A DNA stretch of 64,000 nucleotides from Trachythela sp. YZ-2020. Taxonomy: Eukaryota > Cnidaria > Anthozoa > Malacalcyonacea > Clavulariidae. The stretch covers positions 434,001 through 498,000 of the forward strand of contig JADLSH010000027.1 in the NCBI GenBank assembly GCA_016169945.1, given 5' to 3'. The translations under genes were made by a program, and so were the position numbers. The notes under the pieces are model-generated. The model was not told where the DNA came from, made no database searches, and was given only the letters and a program-made list of their open reading frames with translations. The stretch's first letter is position 1. Each line of letters opens with the position of its first letter. Positions 20,553 through 31,649 of this stretch are shown here, piece after piece.

Positions 20553-23114
20553 ATGATCACCTACTATGTCACTGGGAGTCCAACAACTACTGCAGTAAAC
20601 CTGAGTATGAATTTGCACGGTCTTACTCGTAGTAAGGAATTAGTTGACACATTCCACAAATGTGGTGTTGGCATTAATTACTCGTCAGTTCTTCTGTTGC
20701 GTGACGCATGGGCGGTGCATGACATCCAGCTCTGCAGTGAGTGCCCCAACGAGATTGCGGAAAACACACCTGGAGTCATAGTCGTCGACAATGATGATTT
20801 TCAAAATGACACATTGACTGGTGGTGATACATCACATCGTACTAACGTAATGTATGTTCAGCCGGTCTCTCTTGAACATCCTGATATTCAGTCTGGTGAA
20901 CGTGTCAAAAATGCTAAAACCCTTTCGTCACGCCTAAAGAATATCGCAACGGGCATGAACACACACGATCGTTACGTTACCTACAAGCGAGGAGAGCCGA
21001 CAGTCAGTGTTAGAGTAGAGCCTAAAGTTGGGAGTACAGTTCCTCAAAGAAAACGGTGTGTTATTCACACACTCGTCCGTGCTAATGCTGCTGGTGAGCG
21101 GCCTCCTACTGTTGATCAAATGGTACCTGGTTTTGCTGGTTTCCAAGCATTGATCTCAACCTCCGTAGAAAAGAGCAAACCTTACTACTTCATGACATAC
21201 CCAGATCCTCCGAAAAAGGCGGTTCTCAACGATGTTCTGGTAAAGGCTAATAAAGCAATTCAAAGAAAGAACATGCCATTTGCTGTAGTCGTTGGAGATC
21301 AACCGGTGTACACACTGCTCGTTGAGATCAAGAGTGAACATCCAGAGAAATTCGAGAAAATCATTCCATTCCTTGGTCCCTTCCATATTCAAGGTTCTAT
21401 GATCTATGCTATATATAAGCGTCATAAAGGAAGTGAGATAGCCGATGTTTTAGTTGCTGCTGGTGTCATTGCTGAAGGTTCTGTTGATCAAGCTTTGAGA
21501 GGGAAGCATTATAAGCGAGCTCTGCGTTGCCTAATGCTAATGTACGAGTCATTTATGCATCTCCTTCTAAATCAGTTCCACGAGGAATCGCAGCTTGAGG
21601 CTTCCACGATGACTCGACTTGCTATACTCCGTGATCCAAAGGCAAACTCTCAGGACTCCCTCGCTACTGCTCAAAAGGAACTTGAGAATGATCCAACCGT
21701 AGATACTCTTATAAACAACATGTTTGATAAGATTGAGAAGACAGACATGGCTTGCTACTGGCTTGACTTTATGACAATGGTCGAGATTTTGATGATGAAT
21801 GTGTATGCCATTCACACGTGCAACTGGGACGAATTCCTCACCTCTCTGCGAGAGATGAAGCCTTGGATGGTGATCTACGATCAGACACACTACGGTCGCT
21901 GGCTACCACATTTTTGGGCTATGCTTTCGTCACTATCTCCGGATCAAACGCAGTTCTTCAGTTCAAACTTCGCCCAGTCTATTACAGGTAATCCATATTC
22001 ATGCATCCCTTGGGACATGTGGATCGAGATGACCATGAACAAGGGCTCAAAGTTAAAGGCTGGTTGGCTGTCAATCCTCCGTAATGAGAAGCAGCTGATG
22101 ACTGACATCAGAAATGCCAACAATCTTGGTCGAGTTCGCACCGCTGTTCACAATCAAATCAACAGAAAGCAAATATCACGAAAACATTCTGAGTGTGCTC
22201 CCACAAGGATGTGCAAGGACGAACAAGCTGTCCAGGATCTCATTGCATGCATCAAGGAGTTTGATTGCTTCCCTTTTGACGCGTCATCACCAAATCTACG
22301 AACCTTGCAATCAGCAACTCCCGCTCCAACTGAGATGATCCGTGATTTCCAGACAGCCAAACAAGATGGTGAAGCAAAGTTGAAAGAATTCATGGACGAG
22401 CGTGTTTATTCGAAGGAAAAGTCTCTGTATGATCGTATCAAGCGTCACTCTCGTCTCACTTTCGCTAAAGCACCAACGACCAAAACTGGCGAAGTCCTTA
22501 AAGTTAAACAGGGAGAAATGGAAAACAGAGCTTTGGCGTCTGTAGTTAATCTTGTTGATGTCAGCGGCTTGATGATGCTTTCTGATGTAATGAAATACCG
22601 CATAACTGAGGAGTGTCTCACGCTATTCAATGTTAATGGTACCTTCAGGAAGACACAGAAGAGCAAGATACTCCAGAAACTGACACAAGAGCCAATTGAT
22701 GTCTCATCTTACACCGCGCTGGTTGACATGGGGATGATCTGGCGACTTGCATCTCCCACTATGGAGGACCGAGAAAAGAACGATGGGTCTACTTATGCCT
22801 GGGGTGACTACACCGACAAAGTTACCAGCATGCTACTTGCACGCCATGTGGACGCTACTACCATTATCTGCATTAACGACCCATATGATCACGTTGAATC
22901 CATCAAAGATGACGAGCGTGAGTCGCGTATCCAGGGGCAAGGTAATATTCCCAATGTGTATATGAAATCAACTGACAAGTTTCCATCAGCCCGAGATTTT
23001 AAGACCTTTCTCTGCAGTTCCGGGAATAAGAGACGTCTGCAGGCACTTATTAAGTCTCAACTATCTAAAGTTGTCCAGTCAGCAATCAAGTCCTGCTCTA
23101 TTCAGTTGGCGTAG
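20553..23114 (+). CDS. Central transposase-like domain of the transposon protein
   Basis: 853 open codons. Conserved-looking blocks are LHGLTRSKELVDTFHKCG near residue 25, VDNDDFQNDTL near 75, GDQPVY at about 249, FLGPFH at about 273, GVIAEGSVDQALRGKHYKRA at about 305, HYGRWLPHFWAML at about 446 and DMWIEMTMNKGSK at about 488. The GDQ...LGxFH...HYxRW...E arrangement resembles families described as RNase H-fold transposase-like (DUF6589-type), with candidate acidic residues in GDQ and WIE. That assignment is inference. The true start is upstream in another frame, and the end is shifted by an indel near 23,090 into the nuclease segment. Confidence 0.7.
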   Translation: MITYYVTGSPTTTAVNLSMNLHGLTRSKELVDTFHKCGVGINYSSVLLLRDAWAVHDIQLCSECPNEIAENTPGVIVVDNDDFQNDTLTGGDTSHRTNVMYVQPVSLEHPDIQSGERVKNAKTLSSRLKNIATGMNTHDRYVTYKRGEPTVSVRVEPKVGSTVPQRKRCVIHTLVRANAAGERPPTVDQMVPGFAGFQALISTSVEKSKPYYFMTYPDPPKKAVLNDVLVKANKAIQRKNMPFAVVVGDQPVYTLLVEIKSEHPEKFEKIIPFLGPFHIQGSMIYAIYKRHKGSEIADVLVAAGVIAEGSVDQALRGKHYKRALRCLMLMYESFMHLLLNQFHEESQLEASTMTRLAILRDPKANSQDSLATAQKELENDPTVDTLINNMFDKIEKTDMACYWLDFMTMVEILMMNVYAIHTCNWDEFLTSLREMKPWMVIYDQTHYGRWLPHFWAMLSSLSPDQTQFFSSNFAQSITGNPYSCIPWDMWIEMTMNKGSKLKAGWLSILRNEKQLMTDIRNANNLGRVRTAVHNQINRKQISRKHSECAPTRMCKDEQAVQDLIACIKEFDCFPFDASSPNLRTLQSATPAPTEMIRDFQTAKQDGEAKLKEFMDERVYSKEKSLYDRIKRHSRLTFAKAPTTKTGEVLKVKQGEMENRALASVVNLVDVSGLMMLSDVMKYRITEECLTLFNVNGTFRKTQKSKILQKLTQEPIDVSSYTALVDMGMIWRLASPTMEDREKNDGSTYAWGDYTDKVTSMLLARHVDATTIICINDPYDHVESIKDDERESRIQGQGNIPNVYMKSTDKFPSARDFKTFLCSSGNKRRLQALIKSQLSKVVQSAIKSCSIQLA

Positions 23115-23920
23115 AATGTGTAAATCTCTCATCTGGTAGTATTCAACAAGACCTTGCCTTCGATCAGTGCGAGGCTGACACCATCATACTGTCATTTTAC
23201 ACAGCTCTGAGGGCGTCTGGTTACAATGACCCTGTGATCATAGATGCAGCGGACACAGATGTCTACATACAGGCAGCTGCCATTTCGCATGATGTTCCTG
23301 GTATAATCTGCATCAAGAAAAAGAAGGAATTGCTTTTCTGCAGAGGCATGTGTGCTGACGAGGACATCGCTAAATGTCTTATCCAATTCCATGTCATGAC
23401 TGGGTGTGATGCAAATAGCTGCTTTTATGGTCATGGTAAATCGACCCTCTATGACAAAATGGTAAAGAGTGTTGAGTGCCGCAGACTTCTTTCAAGCTGT
23501 GGGAAGAGCCTTCCTTTAAAAGAAGATGTTCTAAATGACCTCGTATCTTATGTCACACGGTTTGTATACGGTGATGTACATAGTTCTTCTCTGGATATTG
23601 CCAGACCAGCTAAGTGGAAAGGGCAAAAGAACAAATCCTTGATGCGTCCTCCACCTGACTCGGACAGTCTGAAGCAGCACATTCTCCGAGCTAATTACTT
23701 GGCCTACATCCAACGTCATCCTGAACTAAGAACACATCCCTCACCTGTTGGTCACGGTTGGGAACTCATCAATGGGCGTTGTAAACCAGTGAGACACACG
23801 CAACCTCCGCTTCCTCTTACCTTATCCAACACTTTACCTCCACATGACTCAGATATTGATTCTGAGTTTTCCGACGTGATATACTCTGATTTGGACACCT
23901 CATCAGATGAAGAGGACTGA
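23093..23920 (+). CDS. C-terminal FEN1/XPG-like nuclease domain
   Basis: This continues the central segment after a frameshift near 23,090 (open from about LYSVGVECVN). Three acidic clusters fall in the FEN1/XPG I-region order: FDQCEADTIIL, then IIDAADTDVYIQ, then HVMTGCDANSCFYGHGK. The last matches the GCD...GxGK element that precedes the helix-hairpin-helix in flap endonucleases. This predicts a metal-dependent structure-specific nuclease of the PIN-like superfamily. A conserved tail (SPVGHGW..., RHTQPPLPL) and an acidic C-terminus end at 23,920, about 220 bp before the right TIR. The FEN1 N-terminal region is not evident. Confidence 0.7.
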   Translation: MLYSVGVECVNLSSGSIQQDLAFDQCEADTIILSFYTALRASGYNDPVIIDAADTDVYIQAAAISHDVPGIICIKKKKELLFCRGMCADEDIAKCLIQFHVMTGCDANSCFYGHGKSTLYDKMVKSVECRRLLSSCGKSLPLKEDVLNDLVSYVTRFVYGDVHSSSLDIARPAKWKGQKNKSLMRPPPDSDSLKQHILRANYLAYIQRHPELRTHPSPVGHGWELINGRCKPVRHTQPPLPLTLSNTLPPHDSDIDSEFSDVIYSDLDTSSDEED

Positions 23921-24140
23921 GTTGACTGATTGTTTGCAAAGCTCGTGTATCTTTTTGTAAAATGATCTGGCATATAAACATTAAATTTTGTTACCGATTC
24001 TTTGTTTTCGTATGTTTGAATTGAGAGTAGCTGCAGAAAGTAATTTCTTTCCCACGAATTATGTTATTCTATTATTAGTACAATAAGTATTTTTGATGGC
24101 ATCATACCCTTTGTTAAAAATATCATTTATATAATCACGT

Positions 24141-24432
24141 TTTCTCGGGTTTTGCATTAAATTGGCTCCTGATGCCTGTTTTATGACAAACTTTGATTTA
24201 AAAGTATAGAAATAAGTATTTTTGACAAGACTATGACATTTGCTAAAACATAATTTATTCAAAATGGCCGCCAGTTCTAATTTTTAATTTTTTTGCTCTG
24301 CAGACTTTTGCCCAGATTTTGAAGACCGGCAAGGAAGCTTATTTTGTCATAAATACCCTAAATAATGAAAATAAATCATAAAACTTTACTAGCCGAAGGT
24401 TGGTCACGGGACGTAAGGCTTTGACCCTACTA
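24141..24432 (-). repeat. Right TIR of the FEN1-like-nuclease transposon
   Basis: Inverse of 12,871-13,190, ending CCCTACTA, then flanking TAC. The inner part diverges more than the outer 180 bp. Confidence 0.8.
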
Positions 24433-24980
24433 TACTTGTATTGATTGTCTTACAACGTCAAGGTCAAAGTTCCTTTCATTCCGCTCTTGGATGCAACAAT
24501 TCACTATAAAGGAAGAATATTTCTTCTCACAGTCTCACAGGTAGGATTCGTGAATTTGTTTTTATTTTCCGTCAAATATAATTATTTTAGGCAGGCAAAT
24601 TCTGATTTTACAAGAGATATAGTTCTCCATTGTGATTCAACAATGAATATCACAATAACAAAGCTCTCCTGGGAGCTTTAACAAAGTTTTGCCAGTCAGA
24701 AAAACGTAAACAAGGCAAGAGATCTACAACAGTCGATAAATAAAACTGACTGATTAACTAAAAATTGTGCAGATAAGCTTTTATTATCAGTTTCACAACT
24801 CGCTTTTATGTTCTGTATGTTTTAGAGTTTAGCAGTTTATATAAATTTATATTTGTGGTTTTATACATATTTATGGTGCCAAATTGATATCCTTACCATA
24901 GGTTTTGTGCCTTTGTATATAATATTATTGACATTTATAATATTAAGCCCATGTGGCTTATATTATAGACAAGTCTTGCC

Positions 24981-25474
24981 CAGGGGCATAACTTGGGAAA
25001 AACATTGGGTGGTGTAGATCATGTTGCCCGACGAAAGGGTGTGGTCAGGACATAACGTAAAGGGGCCGGGAAAAACCAAAAAGGTTATGCGTACCTCATG
25101 CCGCTAGTGGGAATGCAAAGGTATCGAGTGCCGAAAGCAATAGGCCACCAGGTGGTATGGGGGCATGCTCCCCCAGAAAATGTTGAAATGTAGAGGCTCT
25201 GAAACACCATTTCATGCACTTTGGGGAATATTTTATAGAATTCTGATGGTCAGAAAATGTTCTATATTAGATTAGCAAATTTTTAAAATTGCCCGAACTG
25301 GATCTTCAAGGCTTTTTGTTCTCACTCAACATGATTTGAATGTATTTTTGCCCGACAAACATGGCAAAATTTGCTCTACGAATTGCAATTGTTAAACATT
25401 ATTGGGGGCAACATTATTTATTGGGGGGTTATACACCCCCTAACCCGGCCTCTCCCCCACTAGTTATGCCCCTG
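24981..25474. mobile_element. hAT-type MITE
   Basis: 494 bp with TIRs CAGGGGCATAACTTG and CTAGTTATGCCCCTG, flanked on both sides by the identical 8-bp GTCTTGCC (24,973-24,980 and 25,475-25,482). CAGGGGC-type ends plus an 8-bp duplication are diagnostic of the hAT superfamily. There is no coding capacity. Confidence 0.92.
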
Positions 25475-25482
25475 GTCTTGCC

Positions 25483-27524
25483 TGACTGTATACCACCAAG
25501 TGTTGCAGACTGAGTTGCTTACTGTGTAGCTAGTTAAGGCAATTCACTACCCTCAGAAAAACTAAGCATCAACCAATGCATACAGGCATACCCAAATTTG
25601 TATGATTTATGACACTTTTGACTAGGAGTTCAAGCGCTGGTATGGAGCAACCCCTTTAAGAATCTGTAGGCTGTCTGTCACATATGTGCCTATAACACAG
25701 TAAATGTGATGTTGATATCTTCAAAATAATGAAAGCCAGCACAAGCAGTGATGGGTCATTCCACAAAATATCCACACCTCCCTCATGGAGGAAATTAGTA
25801 GCTAATTTATACCCCTCTCCTTTAGACATCTGCCTTCACCACCTGAACTGCAGAAATTTCCTATCATGTGTTGGGAGTCTAGATCTTTTCTATATTGACT
25901 CACAGTGTATCTCCACAGTGTCCTCACAATTATAAGCTAGTATAGATATAATGGATGAATAATCTGTTATAGGTACAACAAGAAATGGCACAAGTGACCA
26001 ACGTATAGAACAGCCAAAGCAAAGTTGTAGCACATGGAGCATGAAAGTTACAATAATATCATAATAATTTGATTATAAAGTTTAGTTTTTAGAATATTTA
26101 CTGCTAATTAATTAATAGTTATTCTTTGAAGAAATTAAATAAAAAACACCACTGTGGACTGCATCATTGTTGGATAATTCTCCAATAAAAGAATAGATAT
26201 AGGTTATTCAAAAAATATTGTAAGCCACTGACACTGGAACTTTTGGCACACTGGGGACATTTACACCTGGTATGGTGATACCTTTCACTCATAGAGATGA
26301 TGCACAAAGGGTGAACAAGTTAGTGACCTTTCAAGATTGTTGCATATTTAAGTGATATTTATTGAAAAACCTATCCTATTTGCAGGCTTGGATGTATGAT
26401 ACAACAATGTATGGTACAAAATAGGAACAAACTTCCATGTTTTGAGCGTAGACCCTTTGTTGGGCAGACTAAAAGGCCCGACCTTTGCTTGAAATGTTGA
26501 AGGTTGTTCTAATTTTTTAGGTAGTTGCACGATTCATCTAAGTCTGCAAATCCTACAATAACATAACCCAAACTATAAAAGTATTAAACTTTGCAAAAAA
26601 TTCACAGGTGATAATTGGCCAGAACACTACACAGTGTTCACATCCCTGGCATGCATTTAGTGGGGGGACTGGTTGAACTTTTTCATGGGTGCGAGACTGG
26701 AGGGAGGGCATCGACTGATTTGCCCTGGGTCAGTTACTAGGTCTTGCCAGGCTTGCTTTAATACATTTTAGGAATACAATCCTAGTTCTTCAAAATCCTC
26801 AACCTAAAGACATCTTTGGCCAGAAAGCTAGGTAGAAATTGTGTGCAATAGCACCCTGAACTTTTTCCGACACCCCTAGCATATACATAAATTGTAATTA
26901 CAGAACACAAACCCTAATTCTATATTATCCTAATTCCCTACTTTAAAGATAGTAGCACATATATAGCTTTATGTCGTAAAATCAGTCCTCAGGATTCTTG
27001 AGAGAATCAAGATATTCTGATATTTGTAAAATACATGGCTTCATACTACTGACAGAAAATTATAATTTTCTAAATGGCAAAATACATACAACCTATTCAG
27101 AACATCAAATATTGATAAAACAGTATGAAATTGTAGATGTGGATAATTTTCAACCCTTTATATAAGGACAAGGTAGACCATTTCAATAAAATAAAATAAA
27201 GTTTATGTATTTTTTACAACCAAACTTCAAATCCTCGTTGGTAAAATATCAAATACATTGTACTGTACATTTATTCCCACCAAGTGTTTAATGAAACATT
27301 ATATAAACTATTATCATTATAGTGTGTGAACTGCAAAAATATATTAATTACCTGCTAGTTCTGGTTTCAATAATCGTCTTTGACCACATTTTCGAGGTTT
27401 TACTATCTGTTTGTTGGCTTTTGCGGACGAGAATAACTTGTGCGACTTGCATTTTATTCGCGGAAGTGCTCCAAGGTCGAAAAATATGTGGAAAATATTG
27501 ACAACAACGAGAATTTACTGCAAA
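25483..27524. other. No gene seen
   Basis: AT-rich intergenic or intronic sequence. A diverged relative of the 262-440 foldback lies near 26,430-26,535. A short minus-strand open piece ending at a GTAATT donor-like site (27,352-27,462) lies just downstream of the promoter-like inverted repeat. It contains CKSHKLFSSAKANKQ and could be a first exon, but this is not secure. Confidence 0.35.
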
Positions 27525-27765
27525 AATTCAAAAAAACCTAAAATATATTTTGCAAAAACCAGGGGGGTGTGAATGTTGTAGCGGGCTCAGAATTGAGCCT
27601 GGTCAGTGGTAATTACCATGGGCAAAAGGAACCAGTCGTCATGGTAATGGCGTAAGCAAAGGCCAAAATCCGCCATGTTTTCGCGGACACTTTTTTCTGC
27701 CGAGCACGTCCTCCAGTAATATAGTATAGCTCAGTGGTTGCCCTGGCCAACAGGTGGGAATTTTG
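27525..27765 (+). repeat. Right copy of the long inverted duplication (promoter-like)
   Basis: Inverse counterpart of 12,605-12,840, with CAAAATCCGCCATGTTTT, GCGGACACTT and GCACGTCCTCCAG. It differs from the left copy by several indels. The YY1-like CCGCCATGTTTT core is shared. Confidence 0.55.
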
Positions 27766-29146
27766 TTTGAGCATGCGTTGGATTTCGCGCGGTTGTTAGA
27801 AATGAGACCTGGGACGAGTAAACTCGGCTATTGAATTTCCGGGCGATTCTTACACATTTTGACCTAGTTTTTTCTACCAACCGAAATTATTTAATTGATT
27901 GATTGACTGAGAGTGTAAGCGAATGATAATAATTTTAAAAATTTAAAAATTGCCTAAAGAAACATCTTTATACGTATCGGAAAATATCGGAGACTCTCGG
28001 AATTCGACGGAAAATCCCAGAAAATCACCAAAATTCGTACTAGCGCGAATTTTGATATAAACAAATTCTTCCCCCAATATAACGTATATGCTATTAGGGG
28101 TATTTTAAACCGTATTTGGTTTTGAGGCTCTCGACAAAATTTTGAAATATATTATTTCTTTATCATTTTACTGTGCTGATTTTCACACCTTGAATTACTA
28201 TTTACAATATTAGAGAAAAAGGGCAAAATATTCATATGATTTAAAAACTGCCCATTTTTCTGGAATCAATGGGCTTTAATCTCTCAACCGAATCGCTTTA
28301 ACAAGCAAGAATAGTATAAACATAGAATTTCTGGCAGCATTTTCAAAGGTACTTTTGTGAACAATTTCAGATCACATAAATAGTGTCGCCGTTTTTGGTA
28401 TCAGCGCGAATTTTTATATCTAAATTACTTTGACTAAGGGATTAAGAAATGTTCAGACTACCGTTTGAGGGTCTCGGCTAGGTTTTTTGCAATCTTAAGT
28501 TGAAAATTTGGCATTTTCCTATTTTTTGAAAAATCCCGATTTTGGCCGTGGGAAATCTCACAGGTTTTGATGAGAAAACTATTGTAGCAATTTTTGTATA
28601 GAAACATGCGTTGAAAAATGAAATTGAAACCCACCGTAAGTTAAACTTTCTAATTTTATATGTTTACGAAGCCAAAACAACTAGCATCTTCGAACAAAGT
28701 AAAATTTCGCTCATGTTCCGTCGTAGAAAAATATCCTTTATCTTTCTCTGATTTCAGTCCAATTTCTTTATTTCCTCCTGTTCATTTTGTCATAAACTTT
28801 GTAGAAAAGTTTTTTAGTACTTCTACATCCACTGTTTTCTGGAGAAAAAAAACCACACAAAAACTTGTTTTTGTTCATTTTAACAATTTTTGGATTTTTT
28901 AAAAATAATATCGCGTGCGTCCGCAATTTGTTGACCAGCGCTGGCAATGGCTATGATCTTGATCATCTTGTCAGTGAATCTTAGATTCTAGTACTTAAGC
29001 TGTAATAATCCCTATCTAACCATACAATAATTACCTTTTTGTATATCAGTGTATGGATAAAAACATCTTTGGTTGCTTTTATCCATTTATGTGAATGCAG
29101 CAGGCATTGTTAAATACTTATCTTGTATTCTAGCCTGCATACTTGT
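27766..29146. other. No gene seen
   Basis: AT-rich. The phrase GCGCGAATTTTGATAT and variants recur (about 28,044 and 28,406), hinting at decayed repeats. The open frame at 28,660-28,902 has low-complexity composition and is not called. Confidence 0.35.
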
Positions 29147-29148
29147 TA

Positions 29149-29455
29149 CAGTCGTGGCAATGAAAGTGTTCCTAAAATATTCTACCAATTCATTTGCTCA
29201 CACGAACCAATTCATTTGAAGACGTTAGACCAATTACCCGCAACTTCTTGTATTTGATCATATTTTGTCAGACACTTCCTGCTTCTTTATGATTCGTCAA
29301 TTGCACCAAAACGAAAGGTCATTGGCGCATTAAACAGGAATTTTTTTAATTATACACGAAGTTATAAAATTTTCAAATAACTCAGCAAATGCATTGGTTC
29401 GTGCGAGCAAATGAATCCATAGAATATTTTAGGTACACTTCCATTGCCACGACTG
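29149..29455. mobile_element. Tc1/mariner-type MITE
   Basis: 307 bp with TIRs of about 75 bp starting CAGTCGTGGCAATG, flanked by TA on both sides (29,147-29,148 and 29,456-29,457). The CAGTCGTGGC terminus and TA duplication are typical of Tc1/mariner derivatives. The interior has no coding capacity. Confidence 0.88.
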
Positions 29456-30099
29456 TAAGAATATAAAAAAAATTAGTCATACACATTAGTAATAAGTATA
29501 CCATGTATATTTTGGCTATTTTATAGACAGTTTTGTGGCTTATTAGGCAAGGGTCAATCCTGGTAGGAGAATACATACCCCTACTTATTGTACAGAGGGC
29601 AAATTAATATAATAATTTACTGGATATATATATAATTTAATGTTTTTTCAACAACAAGTCAGCATAAAACATAATCACACAGCGTTTCATAAAATATAGC
29701 CAAAATAATTCCAACATTGGCCAGGACCTAGCCTGCTTGCAGGCTATTCAGTCTATTCAGGACCAGGTTATGACCCCTGCATGGGAACTCGCCCATGCTA
29801 CATTAAAACATTGTCATCATACATTGAAGAAAAGCCCGTTCTGAAAATAGTGTTGTGCAACAGAATTATTTCTAACACCATAATGCTAGAATCAATTATT
29901 ATTATTATTATTATTATTATGAACTATATTTCAACACGGTACAATTTCACCTTATAAAATAATTATGTACAAAGAAAAGAAAAAGGTGATCTTCCAACCG
30001 GCCGTGCTTACACTAGTAAAAATATGAATTACGATATTTACAAGAAGGTTATTATAACTATAGATAACAACAAAGGGAAAATGAATATTATACTTAATA

Positions 30100-30927
30100 T
30101 TAACATGCACGTTTTATGTTAGATTTAAAATTAGCAATAGTTTCCGAGGACTTTTGTGATGAAGAAAGGTAGTTCCAGACTTCCGCCCCTCTATATGAGA
30201 ATGCATTTTTCATATTGTTTGTTTTTGGTTTAGGTAATGTCAAATTGGCTCTCGATTGTCTTGTGTTATGGCCGTGTACGTCACTAATATTTGTAAACAT
30301 ATCACACAAATAATCAGGAACCATTTTGTTTTTTACCTTATGCATGAAAATTGAAAGTTGTTGGATCCTTCGTTTTTCGAGGTTGGGAACTCCTAGCTTA
30401 CTTAATATGTCAGCTGATCGTGTCGTGTAATTCTCACGTGTGATTATTAGAAACGCCCTGCTCTGTAACTTTTGTAGTTTATCTGCTAATGTTTTCCCTA
30501 GACAACCCCACACTTGAGCACAATAATCGAAGTAAGGTTGGATTATGGATTGGTATATTGTTATTAGGGTATTGTATTCAATTGTATCTCGAAGTCGTCT
30601 GAGTATACCGAGGCCTGAAGTGACCTTTTTTGAAATGTGTTCGACCTGCGCTGACCAGCTTAGAGACTCATCTATCATTAGGCCCAACGATTTTGTCGTT
30701 TTAACTCGTTTAATTTCTAAATTACCAACATTGATAACCGGATCAAAAGTTACTTGGCTAAGCCTTTTCTTGGTACCAATTATCATATATTCGGTTTTAC
30801 TGTTGTTTAAAGTTAATTTATTTGCGGATAGCCAATTTGCAACATTGTTTAAATCGCCATTCAATGTTTCTTCAATTACTTTAATATCATCACTTGTTGT
30901 TGCAATTTGGGTATCGTCTGCAAACAT
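30100..30927 (-). CDS. Reverse transcriptase, C-terminal part
   Basis: The segment begins at the catalytic box (MFADDTQIA) and continues through LNNSKTEYMIIG, KSLGLMIDESLSWSAQV, the IIQPYFDYCAQVWG thumb motif, LQKLQSRAFLIITR and the common C-terminal HNTRQS block. It is the last about 275 residues of a CR1/L2-like polymerase. The upstream half is missing by deletion at about 30,945. Confidence 0.9.
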   Translation of the reverse strand: MFADDTQIATTSDDIKVIEETLNGDLNNVANWLSANKLTLNNSKTEYMIIGTKKRLSQVTFDPVINVGNLEIKRVKTTKSLGLMIDESLSWSAQVEHISKKVTSGLGILRRLRDTIEYNTLITIYQSIIQPYFDYCAQVWGCLGKTLADKLQKLQSRAFLIITRENYTTRSADILSKLGVPNLEKRRIQQLSIFMHKVKNKMVPDYLCDMFTNISDVHGHNTRQSRANLTLPKPKTNNMKNAFSYRGAEVWNYLSSSQKSSETIANFKSNIKRAC

Positions 30928-30939
30928 GTCTGCTTTTGC

Positions 30940-31649
30940 ATTTTAAATTTTCTAATGCCGTAAATAAGATAGTGATCACTTATACAAACAGTTGACACTC
31001 CTTTCGAAATAATATTATTAGAATTTGTTGTATAGAAGTGATCGATCAATGTCCGAGTATCTTTAGTAACTCTTGTAGCGCCACTTATCAATTGTTCATA
31101 TTGATACAGTTCTGTAATGAATTTGAGTTCCGAAGCTTGGGGAGATAAATTTCCGGATAATAGGTCATAATTTACATCTCCTACAATAATACTTTCTTTA
31201 GAGTCATTATCGATTAATTGTAAACAGTTCTCAAATCTATAAAGAGTGTCAATTGGATCATTTGGTGGTCTATACCACGTTGTAATTAAGAAAGGTTTGA
31301 CGTTTTGTTTAGTAATTTGTATTGTAAGGATTTCAATTTCAGGATCATTCAGGTCATTCCGGAGTCGAAAATTTATCGAATCTCTAACGAAAAAACCGAT
31401 ACCACCACCAAATCTATTTCTGTTTTTGGAAATCCAATTGTAACCCTGAATGGCTATTGATTGTGGTGGCACACTGTCGTCCATTCGGGTTTCATTAATC
31501 GCGAGAACGTCAATTTCCTTATCATTCATGCAGATCCTAAGTTCGTCAATATGTTTAGGTAGACTTGTTATGTTTAAGGAAGCTATTTTGAAGCCTCGAA
31601 TAGCCGGAACTAATCGGTATTTCTGGTAATGCCTAGAACTATGTGCCAA
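30940..31649 (-). CDS. AP-like endonuclease domain of the same element
   Basis: Recognisable blocks are IASLNITSLPKHIDELR (start of the exonuclease/endonuclease/phosphatase fold), LAINETRMD, GGGIGFFVRD, TWYRPPND, IIVGDVNYDLL and the catalytic SDHYLIYG. It nicks target DNA for target-primed reverse transcription. The frame ends where it meets the shifted RT segment. Confidence 0.9.

Larger units (their letters stand above)
12871..24432 (+). mobile_element. DNA transposon encoding a fused transposase-like/FEN1-like protein
   Basis: The ends are inverted repeats beginning TAGTAGGGTCAAAGCC, alignable for about 300 bp on each side. They are flanked by a matching TAC on both sides (12,868-12,870 and 24,433-24,435), giving a 3-bp target duplication. 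Without the nested 6.07-kb Gypsy element and its duplicated CATG, the element is about 5.5 kb. It carries a single plus-strand coding unit (13,342-23,920) broken by the Gypsy insertion and two frameshifts. The encoded protein has two Cys/His modules, a central domain with GDQPVY, FLGPFH, HYGRWLPHFWAML and WIEMTMNKGSK motifs, and a C-terminal FEN1/XPG-like nuclease. Very similar uncharacterised proteins are, from memory, multi-copy in corals, anemones and molluscs. I cannot name an established superfamily for it. Confidence 0.75.

Noticed and set aside
20934..22666. Minus-strand genes within 20.5-23.1 kb
   Set aside because: They are antisense shadows of the 853-codon plus-strand frame.
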